DNA from: Bacteroidales bacterium UBA4293
Lineage (GTDB): Bacteria > Bacteroidota > Bacteroidia > Bacteroidales > Bacteroidaceae
Assembly (NCBI GenBank): GCA_002395835.1
Contig: DGVD01000010.1
Span: 52,345 to 116,344, forward strand
DNA: 64,000 nucleotides
Direction: 5' to 3'
This document shows positions 18,050 through 26,905 of this stretch, piece by piece. The position numbers and the translations under genes are program-made. A model generated the notes under the pieces. The model saw only the letters and a list, made by a program, of their open reading frames with translations, had not been told where the DNA came from and searched no databases. The stretch's first letter is position 1; every line of letters begins with the position of its first letter.

Positions 18050-18115
18050 GGGAGAATTTTATTCTCCAGTTGGAGAGAAATTTTTCTCCAGTTAGAGAGT
18101 TCATTTTCTCCCGTT
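18050..18115. repeat. Three tandem 22-bp imperfect palindromes in the intercistronic gap
   Basis: Units start at 18050, 18072 and 18094. Each has the form (G/A)GGAGA...TTTTCTCC followed by AGTT, AGTT or CGTT, so each can fold as a small GGAGA/TCTCC hairpin. They fill most of the 84 bp between the PKD-lipoprotein stop side and the receptor start, and would be transcribed within the operon mRNA. Confidence 0.85.
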
Positions 18116-18123
18116 AACTAGCT

Positions 18124-19623
18124 TTATTTTTCCAAGTGAAAATCCGAAATATAATAGACCTCGGTCGACACTTCTCCTAAATTATTCGTATAAGCAGCCT
18201 GGGCAGTCTGCACCTTCACAAAGTCGATGTACTGAAGGCTGGCATCCTTACCATCCCAAGTCTTGGCATTAGAGATTTTATAGTAACCACTATTGCCAAT
18301 CTTCCCATTAAAGTAGTCGGTTCCCGACTGGTCGGCATAGCCCCATTCAAATGCAGGTTCATCGCTCACCCCACCAGAATAGGTGACATAATTCTTCAGG
18401 TAGGAGCCGAAGTAGGTTTTCTGCTTCCCTTCTACCCAATCTTGCCAATAAGAAGGATGCGGGTTCCAATAATCCATGTGAGGAACCACTCCATGATTTC
18501 CCTGATTATCCACCCAGTAGATAGGTCTCTTTTCTTCTATCGGTTTATAATAGGTCACGGCATATTCCAGTATCTCATTGTCCGTATTATACTCAGAACC
18601 AGCCAGTTCAAACCAAGTATCATTAGGAAGTCCATCACCGTTCTCATCCTGACTTACCCAGATGATTCCCGGCTCATTCTGGTAACTGTATGGATTTCCC
18701 TTGATGCAAAGGTCGTAGTCCCCACCGGAATTCTCCACACTATGGTCGAAACCTGCTATGAGGTAGCCCCCTTGCGCACCCAGAGAAACCATCCACTGAC
18801 GTTGGAAATGAGCATAGACACTGTCGCATGCTTGCTTCATAGTCATTCCGTCGGGGCCGAAATCACCCACTATCCGGTATCCATTTACCTGATGTCCAGG
18901 GGCTGGCATATACTCATAAATCTTGTTTACCATAGCCTGACTGGAGGCTGATGTTCCTCGCTTATAGGTGCCTTCTGGAGGACAGACGTGAACTTGGAAA
19001 ACCTGGGTATGCGATTCGGTTTCATTCTGCATGGTGAGAGCCAGCTCATAATCGCCTCTAGACAATCCGGAAAGCACATATTCCACTGGTTTTTCAGCTC
19101 TTGTGGCAGCCGGGCTCACCGTAGCTCCATTCAGTGTCCAGGTGTAAGTGGCTTCATTATCATTCCTTATGAAGTAAGCCTTCACCTTATAGGTTCTTCC
19201 CTCGGCTAGGTTAATCTCTGTTGTGGGGAACTCCCAGGAGAAATCGGTGGTAGATTCCGGAATATAAGCACCCTCCTCAGGGTCTCTCTCTGCTTCCATC
19301 ACCTCCATCTTTATGTCTGCTGAGGCAGAGCCAAAGCGGTTGGAAGCCGTCACTTTCAAGTAATAAGTACCTGCTGTGGAAACCTTAAAGGTGTATGTAG
19401 GCTCATGCCCCACTTGCTTTCCGTCCCTGGTCCACACGTACAAGGTACTATTGTCGGTATTCTCATAGGTGGGAGAAATCAACTGGCTGGCACCCACTTC
19501 CACATAATAACGGTTTTCCTCCAAATGGATTACCGGTGGAAGGCCACCCATTTCTTCTTCCTTATCCTCCTTGCAGGAGAAAAGAACCACAGCACCTAGG
19601 AGTAAAAGCAGCAACTTTTTCAT
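18124..19623 (-). CDS. PKD-domain surface lipoprotein of a BtuB/BtuG-type uptake operon
   Basis: A 499-residue lipoprotein (lipobox LFSCKED, Cys17). Residues 30-110 form a PKD/Ig-like domain (YVWTRDGKQVGHEPTYTFKV), followed by a second Ig-like module, and a C-terminal region of about 290 residues. That region has conserved DFGPDGMTM, SVENSGGDYDLCIKGNPYS and DGLPNDTWFELAGSEY. Its start overlaps the stop of the BtuG-like gene by 4 bp (ATGA), so translation is probably coupled. Bacteroides corrinoid loci encode an accessory surface binder (BtuH) next to BtuG and BtuB. This protein is in the right place for that role, but I cannot confirm homology. Confidence 0.75.
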   Translation of the reverse strand: MKKLLLLLLGAVVLFSCKEDKEEEMGGLPPVIHLEENRYYVEVGASQLISPTYENTDNSTLYVWTRDGKQVGHEPTYTFKVSTAGTYYLKVTASNRFGSASADIKMEVMEAERDPEEGAYIPESTTDFSWEFPTTEINLAEGRTYKVKAYFIRNDNEATYTWTLNGATVSPAATRAEKPVEYVLSGLSRGDYELALTMQNETESHTQVFQVHVCPPEGTYKRGTSASSQAMVNKIYEYMPAPGHQVNGYRIVGDFGPDGMTMKQACDSVYAHFQRQWMVSLGAQGGYLIAGFDHSVENSGGDYDLCIKGNPYSYQNEPGIIWVSQDENGDGLPNDTWFELAGSEYNTDNEILEYAVTYYKPIEEKRPIYWVDNQGNHGVVPHMDYWNPHPSYWQDWVEGKQKTYFGSYLKNYVTYSGGVSDEPAFEWGYADQSGTDYFNGKIGNSGYYKISNAKTWDGKDASLQYIDFVKVQTAQAAYTNNLGEVSTEVYYISDFHLEK

Positions 19624-20756
19624 TGGAATACAAACATATTAGGATTAATACCCACCCTGAACTTATCCAGCAACTCACCATCGGATGTATAACGGTAGCA
19701 CACCCCACTCTGACTGTAATCTATGGCATCTGCCACATAAATTTCATCATTCTTAGGGTTAACAGATAATCCGTAGAGAAAATGACGCTTTCCGTTACTA
19801 TCCACAGGGGCACTAATAAACGGAAAAACCGGCACCTGAGACTCATTGATGCTCATGCGGAAAATATCATTATTCAAGATGTAGAGTGTGGTCTTATTTC
19901 CATTTAGAGCCAACTGGACATTGGCTTCATCGGTATCCAGAATCTGGTCGGATTCTATCTCAAAGTTTGATGCGTTAATCTTATAAAGATGAGGCACATT
20001 GTCGCTAAAACGATATTCTCCGTAGGTATAACCACCGTCGGTGATGACCCATATCTTTCCGTTGGCATCCAGCACCATCGACTTTGGCTGCCAGGTGGAA
20101 AGTTCTATTTCCTTCACCACTTTATCTTCCGTAGTATCTATCACCAGGATTTTATTGCTGTAACTCCAGCAATTCGTGAAGACATATTTCCCATACTGCA
20201 CCATTTGCTCTGTGGAAGCATAGCCGTACATGGCAGCCTGGCCTGTAGGGATATTTCCCGTTTTCTGGAAAGTAGAGGGGTTGATAATGGTGATATAAGG
20301 TGAATAGAGGTCGGTTACATACGCCTTCGTATCACTCAAGAAATGAATATACCTGGGGTTATCCATCACGTTTCCATCCCCATTGGCTTCTATCTGCCCT
20401 TTCACCTTATAGGTCTCCGCATCAATGGCCCAGATGATGCCACTGTTCTCCACAGCTATCCACAAGGTACCCTTGTAAAGCACCATACTTTGAGCAGTAT
20501 CTCCCAGTTTTCTACTGTTAGTGGAGGAGAATATACCGTTCTTCACCGACTTATCTGCCGGGGTATAATAGGACAAAGAAGAATTTCCTGCATTCAGATT
20601 TCCCTCGTTCAGAATGAACACTCCTTCCGAGGTGGGAACAGGAGTTGGTGTAGGAGTAGGAGAAGGTGTAGGATCGATATCATCCCCTCCTCCAGAACAG
20701 GAAATCACCAGCGTGCTAAGCAGACATAAAATGTAGATATATAGTTTCTTCGACAT
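19620..20756 (-). CDS. BtuG-like beta-propeller surface lipoprotein (YncE/DUF5074 type)
   Basis: A 378-residue lipoprotein: lipobox STLVISCSGGG, then a proline/threonine linker (DPTPSPTPTPTPVPT, residues about 27-41), then a seven-bladed propeller of YncE type. Repeats such as GVFILNEGNLNAGNSS, YITIINPSTFQKTGNIPTG and ILVIDTTEDKVVKEIELS are visible. BtuG of B. thetaiotaomicron, a surface cobalamin binder seated on BtuB, has this architecture. The gene heads a three-gene operon with its own promoter (TAACTTTG at 20777-20784), leaving a leader of roughly 15 nt. Confidence 0.8.
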   Translation of the reverse strand: MSKKLYIYILCLLSTLVISCSGGGDDIDPTPSPTPTPTPVPTSEGVFILNEGNLNAGNSSLSYYTPADKSVKNGIFSSTNSRKLGDTAQSMVLYKGTLWIAVENSGIIWAIDAETYKVKGQIEANGDGNVMDNPRYIHFLSDTKAYVTDLYSPYITIINPSTFQKTGNIPTGQAAMYGYASTEQMVQYGKYVFTNCWSYSNKILVIDTTEDKVVKEIELSTWQPKSMVLDANGKIWVITDGGYTYGEYRFSDNVPHLYKINASNFEIESDQILDTDEANVQLALNGNKTTLYILNNDIFRMSINESQVPVFPFISAPVDSNGKRHFLYGLSVNPKNDEIYVADAIDYSQSGVCYRYTSDGELLDKFRVGINPNMFVFQ

Positions 20757-20776
20757 ACATTACTGAATTAATGATG

Positions 20777-20784
20777 CAAAGTTA
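20777..20784 (-). promoter_or_regulatory. Promoter -7 box of the BtuG/BtuB-like operon
   Basis: Minus-strand TAACTTTG fits TAnnTTTG, 20 bp from the ATG at 20756. The gap to the upstream gene is only 68 bp, so a cobalamin riboswitch of usual size (about 200 nt) does not fit between this promoter and the gene. Confidence 0.7.
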
Positions 20785-20824
20785 CTATAAATTTCAGAAT
20801 ATGCACTATAGGGTAGCTCAAATT

Positions 20825-22774
20825 CTATTCCTCTACACGCAAAGTCCGCATGGAATTCAAGACTGCCAGCACCGTAACACCCACATCTGCAAAGACTGCC
20901 ATCCACATATTGGCCAGTCCCAGAGTGGCAAGAATCAGTACTAAAACCTTCACACCAATGGCAAACCAGACATTGGCACGAGCAATGTTCAACGTCTTTT
21001 TAGCTATACGTATTGCAGTGGCAATCTTGGATGGTTTATCGTCCATAAGCACCACATCTGCAGCTTCTATGGCAGCATCACTGCCCAAGCCTCCCATAGC
21101 TATTCCCAAATCAGCACGAGCCAGTACTGGAGCATCATTGATGCCATCTCCCACAAATGCCAGACATTTATCCGATGGCTTTTCCTGTAGGAACTGTTCC
21201 ACATGTTCCACCTTATCGGCTGGGAGAAGCTCTGCATAATAAGTGCTCAACCCTAATTCCTGGGCTACGGACTCTCCCACTTCTTTTCGGTCACCCGTGA
21301 GCATAACTGTCTTCCTCACACCCAGCTGGTGCAGTTCTTCTATAGCCTCAGCACTATCCTCTTTCACCTTGTCACTGATGACAATATGCCCTGCATAGAC
21401 ACCATTGATAGCTACATGGATGATCGTTCCCACATGTTCACAGTTCTTCCATCCCGCACCGATGCTTTCCATCATCTTCTGATTTCCCACACAAACCACA
21501 TCAGTTCCCACTTTGGCACGGATTCCCTGTCCTGCAAGCTCTTCCACATCGGTTACTACACAACCATCGGTAGCTTCCTCAGGAAAGGCATCACGCAGGG
21601 CAGCTGCTATGGGATGAGTAGAGAAATGCTCCACATGAGCTGCCAGATGAAGCAGGTGATGTTCACTGAACTTATCCGGATGAACAGCTACAACTGCAAA
21701 CTGTCCGTGAGTAAGTGTTCCTGTCTTGTCGAAGACTACGGTATCCAGTTTCGTGAGTTGTTCCAGGTAATTGGAACCTTTCACCAAGATACCCTTTCGG
21801 GACGCTCCACCCAAGCCTCCGAAGAAAGCCAATGGAACACTGATAACCAAAGCACAAGGACAAGAGCAGATAAGGAACATGAGTGCCCTGTAGAACCAGG
21901 TGCTGAAATTACCAGAGAAATCTCCTGAGAATAAAGGTGGAAGAAGAGCCACAGCTATAGCTGCAAACACCACCACAGGAGTATAGATTCTAGCAAACTT
22001 GGAAATGAAATGCTCACTCTGAGATTTATGCTCACTGGCATTTTGCATCAAGTCGATAATCTTGGAAACGGTGCTTTCCCCGAAACTCCGAGTGGTACGA
22101 ACCTTAATCACACCCGATAAGTTGATACACCCAGAAATCACCTCATCTTCCACAGTAACATCACGAGGGATACTCTCACCTGTCAGAGCTACCGTGTTCA
22201 AGGAAGTGCTTCCTTCCACTACCACACCATCCAAAGGCACTTTCTCTCCGGGTTTAATCAGGATATGCTCACCCACTTCCACCTCATCGGGTGAAACGGT
22301 GAGAACACTTCCGTTTCTTTCTATATTAGCTACATCAGGACGGATATCCATCAAGTGAGAAATACTGTCCTTACTCTTTCCTTCTGCATAGCTTTCAAAC
22401 AGTTCTCCCACCTGAAAGAAAAGCATCACAAAAACAGCTTCAGGGAACTGATTCTCAGCACCTTCAAAGAAGCCAATTCCCAGTGCTCCTATCGTAGCAA
22501 TGGACATGAGGAAATCTTCATTGAAGGCATCACCATGAAGCACTCCTTCTGCTGCTTCTTTCAGGGTGTCATGCCCCACTAGCAGATAAGGAACCAGATA
22601 TATGAGAAGCAACTGCCAAGTGGGCAGATTAAAATTCTTCTCTATAAGGACAGCACCTATCAGTAAAACAATGGTTACTGCTATAAGGATAATCTTTTCT
22701 TTCAAACTCTCTTCTTCATGCTCATGATGATGTTCATGATGCTCATGATGCTCATGACTATGATGATGTGCCAT
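20825..22774 (-). CDS. P1B-type heavy-metal ATPase (Zn2+/Cd2+/Pb2+ exporter type)
   Basis: A 649-residue metal-exporting ATPase. The first 24 residues are a His/Glu-rich tail (about 12 His) in place of an HMA domain. It has the metal-binding CPC in LICSCPCALVIS, DKTGTLTHG, the HP-locus region VEHFSTHPIAAAL, TGDRKEVGES, and GDGINDAPVLARADLGIAMG. CPC with downstream MDDKP and IAKKT helices places it in the ZntA-like P1B-2 group. It probably confers Zn/Cd tolerance by efflux to the periplasm. A minus-strand TACCTTTG -7 box lies at 22802-22809. Confidence 0.88.
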   Translation of the reverse strand: MAHHHSHEHHEHHEHHHEHEEESLKEKIILIAVTIVLLIGAVLIEKNFNLPTWQLLLIYLVPYLLVGHDTLKEAAEGVLHGDAFNEDFLMSIATIGALGIGFFEGAENQFPEAVFVMLFFQVGELFESYAEGKSKDSISHLMDIRPDVANIERNGSVLTVSPDEVEVGEHILIKPGEKVPLDGVVVEGSTSLNTVALTGESIPRDVTVEDEVISGCINLSGVIKVRTTRSFGESTVSKIIDLMQNASEHKSQSEHFISKFARIYTPVVVFAAIAVALLPPLFSGDFSGNFSTWFYRALMFLICSCPCALVISVPLAFFGGLGGASRKGILVKGSNYLEQLTKLDTVVFDKTGTLTHGQFAVVAVHPDKFSEHHLLHLAAHVEHFSTHPIAAALRDAFPEEATDGCVVTDVEELAGQGIRAKVGTDVVCVGNQKMMESIGAGWKNCEHVGTIIHVAINGVYAGHIVISDKVKEDSAEAIEELHQLGVRKTVMLTGDRKEVGESVAQELGLSTYYAELLPADKVEHVEQFLQEKPSDKCLAFVGDGINDAPVLARADLGIAMGGLGSDAAIEAADVVLMDDKPSKIATAIRIAKKTLNIARANVWFAIGVKVLVLILATLGLANMWMAVFADVGVTVLAVLNSMRTLRVEE

Positions 22775-22801
22775 ATTCTATACGATTCTTAAATTACAGC
22801 A

Positions 22802-22809
22802 CAAAGGTA
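22802..22809 (-). promoter_or_regulatory. Promoter -7 box of the metal ATPase gene
   Basis: Minus-strand TACCTTTG matches TAnnTTTG. An imperfect inverted repeat (about 22852-22887) lies upstream and could be a regulator site, but it is weak. Confidence 0.5.
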
Positions 22810-22917
22810 AGGCAAAGTTTATGCAACCGGATTGCAAAAGATGAAAACAGGTGGAATTTCTTCTTCCTCAGGAGAAGTAAAATCCATCTAACTATTGCGG
22901 TTTTCAATTTATTATCG

Positions 22918-22925
22918 TAATTTTG
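22918..22925 (+). promoter_or_regulatory. Promoter -7 box immediately before the M1 peptidase start
   Basis: TAATTTTG fits TAnnTTTG and ends only 7 bp before the ATG at 22933. The transcript would be leaderless or have a leader of a few nucleotides. Confidence 0.6.
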
Positions 22926-22932
22926 CGTAACT

Positions 22933-25470
22933 ATGAAACTACAAAACATCATTTTAGGAGTCGTGGTATTATTCCTCTGCTCCTGCAGCAAAACCACAGA
23001 AGATAGCGGTTTCTATGACGAAGGAGTTTCCCTTGAACTGGCTCGGCATAGGAAAGCTACCATTCAGGATTTGAAATACAACTTGAGATTTAAGATTCCA
23101 GCTTATAAGGAACAGGATATTCAAGGGCTAGACACCATCTGCTTTCAATTAAAGGAAGCACAAGAAGTGGTACTGGATTTTCGGGAAGATCCCCAAAAGA
23201 TTAAAACTGTACAAATCAACGGGAAGGAAGTAGACTGCAAAATAGAAAAGGAGCACATCATCCTCCCCGAGGAACATCTGCAGCAAGGTCAGAATCAAAT
23301 CGTTATCGATTTTATAGCTGGGAACCAAAGCCTCAACAGAAATGAGGAATATATGTATACCCTCTTTGTCCCAGACCGTGCCAGAACTGCATTTCCGTGT
23401 ATGGAACAACCCAACTTGAAGGCATTGTTTACCCTTATCCTGGAGATTCCTGTGGAATGGGAAGCAGTAACCAATACCTATTGTCAGGATATTGACACCT
23501 TGGAGAACCGCAAAGTCATGCATTTTGCTCAGACTGAGCCACTAAGCACCTACCTCTTTGCCTTTGCAGCAGGTAAATTCTCCCACTATACCTATACCGA
23601 AGATGGAAGGACGATAGGAGCTTACTGCAGGGAAACCGATCCGAAAAGAATAGCACAACTGCCCACTATTTTCCAGCAAGTTCTCTATTCTCTGAAATGG
23701 CAGGAAGACTTCACCGGAATGCCTTATCCGTTTGCAAAATATGATTTTGTGGTGCTTCCTGGATTCCAGTTTGGAGGTATGGAACATACTGGTGCTACCT
23801 TCTACAATGACACCAGACTTTTCCTGAATGAGCACCCCACCCCGGATGAGGAACTTTCCCGTGCACAACTGATAGCTCATGAAACCTCACACATGTGGTT
23901 TGGAGATTGTGTGACTATGGATTGGTTTGATGATGTGTGGACAAAAGAGGTGTTTGCCAACTATTTCGCAGCTGCCATCACAGCCCCTCTCTTTCCACAA
24001 ATCAACCATGATTTGAACTGGATGAAAACGTATACTGCTGCAGCCCTCAGTGAAGATCAGACTCTAGGTGGAACGGCTATCAGACAGGATTTGGACAACA
24101 TGAAGAATGCCGGATTAATCTATAACCAGATTATCTACAATAAGGCCCCAGTCATGATGAAAAAACTGGTGGAACTCATGGGTAAAGAAGCTTTCAGACG
24201 AGGGATTCAGAAATACATGAATACGTATAAATACGGTAATGCCACCTGGAATGATCTAATCCAAATCCTAAATGCAGAATCCGAAGAAGACTTGGAAACA
24301 TTCAGTGAAGCATGGGTCAACCAAAAAGGTATGCCTCAAATTCAAATAGCACTGAATAGAGGAGAACTGGAAGTGACTCAAGACGACCCCTACAACAGAG
24401 GTGTCAACTGGCCTCAATCCTTCCAAGTTCGACTGAAAGCTACTCATGCTGACACCACAGTAACTGTGCATCTGAACAGCACCGAAAATGAATGGAGCAT
24501 CCCTCTCCCCAAAGAATACGAGTATGCCCAAATATTCCCTAACTCGGATGGAAGAGGATATGGTTTCATCACCATGAATCGTGCACAACTGGACGGTTTA
24601 CTGAAACAATGGATGGAAGAAAGTAATGAAACTAGCAAATATGCATATTTGGCTCTCTTACATCAAAACTATCTGGAAAATAGAATCAGCAATGAGAAAT
24701 GGATACATAATTTACGTAACACACTTGTTACGGAAAAGAATGCTCTAACTGCCTCCACTCTTATCGGGTACCTCCAGGAGCCACTCCTGAATCTGCAAAA
24801 AACAGAAAGAGCAGAACTGGAAAACGAACTGTGGAAACTGTCGGGTACACATCCGCTTTACTCAGCTAGGGTGCAACTGATTCGTCTGCTTTATAAGTAT
24901 GCCATTTCAGATACGGTAGTAGACCATCTTTATAGTCTGTGGGAAAACCAAAGCAACGAGCTGCTAGGTGTAACTGATTATATGTCTATGAGTTATGAAC
25001 TAGCCATCAGAAAGCCAGAAAAGAGTAAAGAAATTCTCAGTTCCCAAAGACAAAGGATTCAAGACCCAGACCGTTTAAGGCAATTCGACTTTATCAGCCG
25101 TGCTGCAGTAGCCGACACCACAGCCTTGGACAGCCTTTTCCATAGTCTGGTTTCCCACCCTGAAACAAGACGTATAGAGCCTTGGACCAGACAGGTGCTG
25201 AGCTTATTAAACCATCCTTTACGGGAAAAATATAGTGTAAAATACATCTATCCTGCCTTAGAAGTCTTAGGTGAAGTGCAAAAAACAGGAGATATTTTCT
25301 TCCCAGGCAACTGGTGTAGCTCTTTATTAAGCAACCATCGGTCTAAAGAAGCCTATAATGAAGTGAAGAATTTCATAAAAGACCACCCGAATTATCCGCA
25401 ACTTAGGTTAAATAAAATTCTACTGGGAAGCTACAACCTGTTTAGGATAAACAATGAAAAACTATTCTAA
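22933..25470 (+). CDS. M1-family zinc aminopeptidase lipoprotein
   Basis: An 845-residue lipoprotein (MKLQNIILGVVVLFLCSCSK, lipobox LCSC). It has the exopeptidase motif GGMEHTGA (canonical GAMEN is altered to GGMEH) and the zinc motif HETSHMWFGDCVTMDWFDDVWTKEVFANYFA, with the third ligand Glu in KEVFANY. The long C-terminal helical repeat region is typical of M1 enzymes. It should remove N-terminal amino acids from peptides at the outer membrane or periplasm. The start is fixed by the signal peptide and lies right after a promoter box. A strong terminator follows. Confidence 0.88.
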   Translation: MKLQNIILGVVVLFLCSCSKTTEDSGFYDEGVSLELARHRKATIQDLKYNLRFKIPAYKEQDIQGLDTICFQLKEAQEVVLDFREDPQKIKTVQINGKEVDCKIEKEHIILPEEHLQQGQNQIVIDFIAGNQSLNRNEEYMYTLFVPDRARTAFPCMEQPNLKALFTLILEIPVEWEAVTNTYCQDIDTLENRKVMHFAQTEPLSTYLFAFAAGKFSHYTYTEDGRTIGAYCRETDPKRIAQLPTIFQQVLYSLKWQEDFTGMPYPFAKYDFVVLPGFQFGGMEHTGATFYNDTRLFLNEHPTPDEELSRAQLIAHETSHMWFGDCVTMDWFDDVWTKEVFANYFAAAITAPLFPQINHDLNWMKTYTAAALSEDQTLGGTAIRQDLDNMKNAGLIYNQIIYNKAPVMMKKLVELMGKEAFRRGIQKYMNTYKYGNATWNDLIQILNAESEEDLETFSEAWVNQKGMPQIQIALNRGELEVTQDDPYNRGVNWPQSFQVRLKATHADTTVTVHLNSTENEWSIPLPKEYEYAQIFPNSDGRGYGFITMNRAQLDGLLKQWMEESNETSKYAYLALLHQNYLENRISNEKWIHNLRNTLVTEKNALTASTLIGYLQEPLLNLQKTERAELENELWKLSGTHPLYSARVQLIRLLYKYAISDTVVDHLYSLWENQSNELLGVTDYMSMSYELAIRKPEKSKEILSSQRQRIQDPDRLRQFDFISRAAVADTTALDSLFHSLVSHPETRRIEPWTRQVLSLLNHPLREKYSVKYIYPALEVLGEVQKTGDIFFPGNWCSSLLSNHRSKEAYNEVKNFIKDHPNYPQLRLNKILLGSYNLFRINNEKLF

Positions 25471-25508
25471 AAAAAGAGTGTGCTGCAAGTAACAGCACAC
25501 TCTTTTTT
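25470..25508. terminator. Bidirectional terminator after the M1 peptidase gene
   Basis: GAGTGTGCTG pairs with CAGCACACTC around a 7-nt loop. An A-run lies before it and six T after it (25503-25508), serving both convergent genes. Confidence 0.9.
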
Positions 25509-26841
25509 ACTCAGTTGATACATGCACCACCTTTACTAAACGTAAACGATAGGTTGACACTGTAGCACCCGCTTTTGTTATACTAGAATTATTCTTGAAA
25601 ACAAAAGTATATGTGGCATTTTCACAAAGATAACGTACATTGGCACCCTTTTCATCCTCTACAGACAATGCCACTCCACCAGCTGACTCTATGGTAGTAT
25701 TTAAAGAAGAAAGGCCTTCATTATAATATAACCCCTTTAAGTACGCAGCCTGCTCCCTTGTAGGAATGTTCCAGTTTTCCATATCAGCTTCCACATAAGA
25801 ATCTGCCAGAGCCTGGGCAGCATCTGGATTTGTGGCATGATTAGCAGAGGTCATATCAGTCCACTCATTCAAACTTAATAAGATTAAATCGGCTTCAGTA
25901 TCCGTTTGGTTTTGCACCCCTGCCACTACATGACCTTTCCACAAAGTATTAGCTTCAGGGATGGAAGTAACAGAAACATGCTCTGTCTTCGCAGATTTTT
26001 TAGAAGAAGAACCAGGGCCAAAGTTGAATTCTGCCACTACAGCATCTTCCCAATCTCCAAAATCAATACTACCATTAACAGATAACCCTTCTGTGTAGGA
26101 ACCGATGAACTGATACGGCACACCTGGTTTTAATGACGCATTATAGGTGTATCCATATGTTTCGGTTCCATCGGAAGATGTTAAGGAGATACTGATAACC
26201 AAACTGTTGGAACCATTTCCAAATACATAGAAATTTCCTGTAGTCCAGTTCCCGTTTTCCTTCTTACAATTCACAGTAATAGTTTCAGAGCCGCTTTCCG
26301 TTCCTCTAAAAGACTTCTTGGTGTTTAGGTTTGAAAGAGTAACTGCAACCGACTTCACATCGGATGGAACATCGGAAAGGGAAAGACAGACAGAACTAAC
26401 TGCATAGGAAAGACTGATATTCGATGTCTGACTTCCAGATTTCAAATTCACATCAGCTGCCCCCATCCGCAATGCAGAGGAACTATATTTTGCATCGGGC
26501 ATGGATATGAAACTTTCATAACTTATATTTTGTGGAATGGAATAGTCTGAAAAATCGGACAAAGCCACCAAGTGATATAATCCTTCATTCAAAGCCAGTG
26601 AAAGACTCTCTCCCGAAGAAGACAAAGTCTGTTTCGTTTCCAACTTTCCAGTTTCATTAAAAGCATAGATGATTACAGGGTAATTCAGCTCTTCTGCGTT
26701 GGAACTCCTTGTCATCACCTTTAAACTACTCTTTTGAGCACTTTCTGCCACCTCATCAAAATCTACGGTAGTACAGCTTCCTGCCAAAAGGAGCATAGAC
26801 AAGCTGAACAGCTTTAAGCTGCTTTTATAGATTGCTTCCAT
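25507..26841 (-). CDS. Fimbria-type (FimB/Mfa2-like) cell-surface lipoprotein
   Basis: A 444-residue lipoprotein from the ATG at 26841 (MEAIYKSSLKLFSLSM, lipobox LLAGSC). An in-frame ATG 33 bp upstream is less likely because the signal peptide begins here. The N-terminal half (VIIYAFNETGKLETKQTL, GLYHLVALSDFSDY) resembles the FimB/Mfa2 anchor fold, where a beta-sandwich follows the lipid anchor. The C-terminal part has a serine-rich break (FGPGSSSKKSAK) and another domain. It is the second of two adjacent similar genes (64 bp apart), probably one operon. Role in a surface fibre or adhesin is inferred. Confidence 0.6.
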   Translation of the reverse strand: MEAIYKSSLKLFSLSMLLLAGSCTTVDFDEVAESAQKSSLKVMTRSSNAEELNYPVIIYAFNETGKLETKQTLSSSGESLSLALNEGLYHLVALSDFSDYSIPQNISYESFISMPDAKYSSSALRMGAADVNLKSGSQTSNISLSYAVSSVCLSLSDVPSDVKSVAVTLSNLNTKKSFRGTESGSETITVNCKKENGNWTTGNFYVFGNGSNSLVISISLTSSDGTETYGYTYNASLKPGVPYQFIGSYTEGLSVNGSIDFGDWEDAVVAEFNFGPGSSSKKSAKTEHVSVTSIPEANTLWKGHVVAGVQNQTDTEADLILLSLNEWTDMTSANHATNPDAAQALADSYVEADMENWNIPTREQAAYLKGLYYNEGLSSLNTTIESAGGVALSVEDEKGANVRYLCENATYTFVFKNNSSITKAGATVSTYRLRLVKVVHVSTE

Positions 26842-26905
26842 GTTGTTTGTTATTTTAAAGAGAAGGGCTTTCAAGCTTGCATACCTACCCTTCTCCAGAA
26901 GGTTT

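Noticed and set aside
20757..20824. Cobalamin riboswitch before the BtuG-like gene
   Set aside because: The gap is too short and lacks the conserved B12-box sequence; a -7 promoter box occupies it.
22852..22887. Zur or other metal-regulator box upstream of the Zn/Cd ATPase
   Set aside because: The inverted repeat is imperfect and does not match a site I can name.
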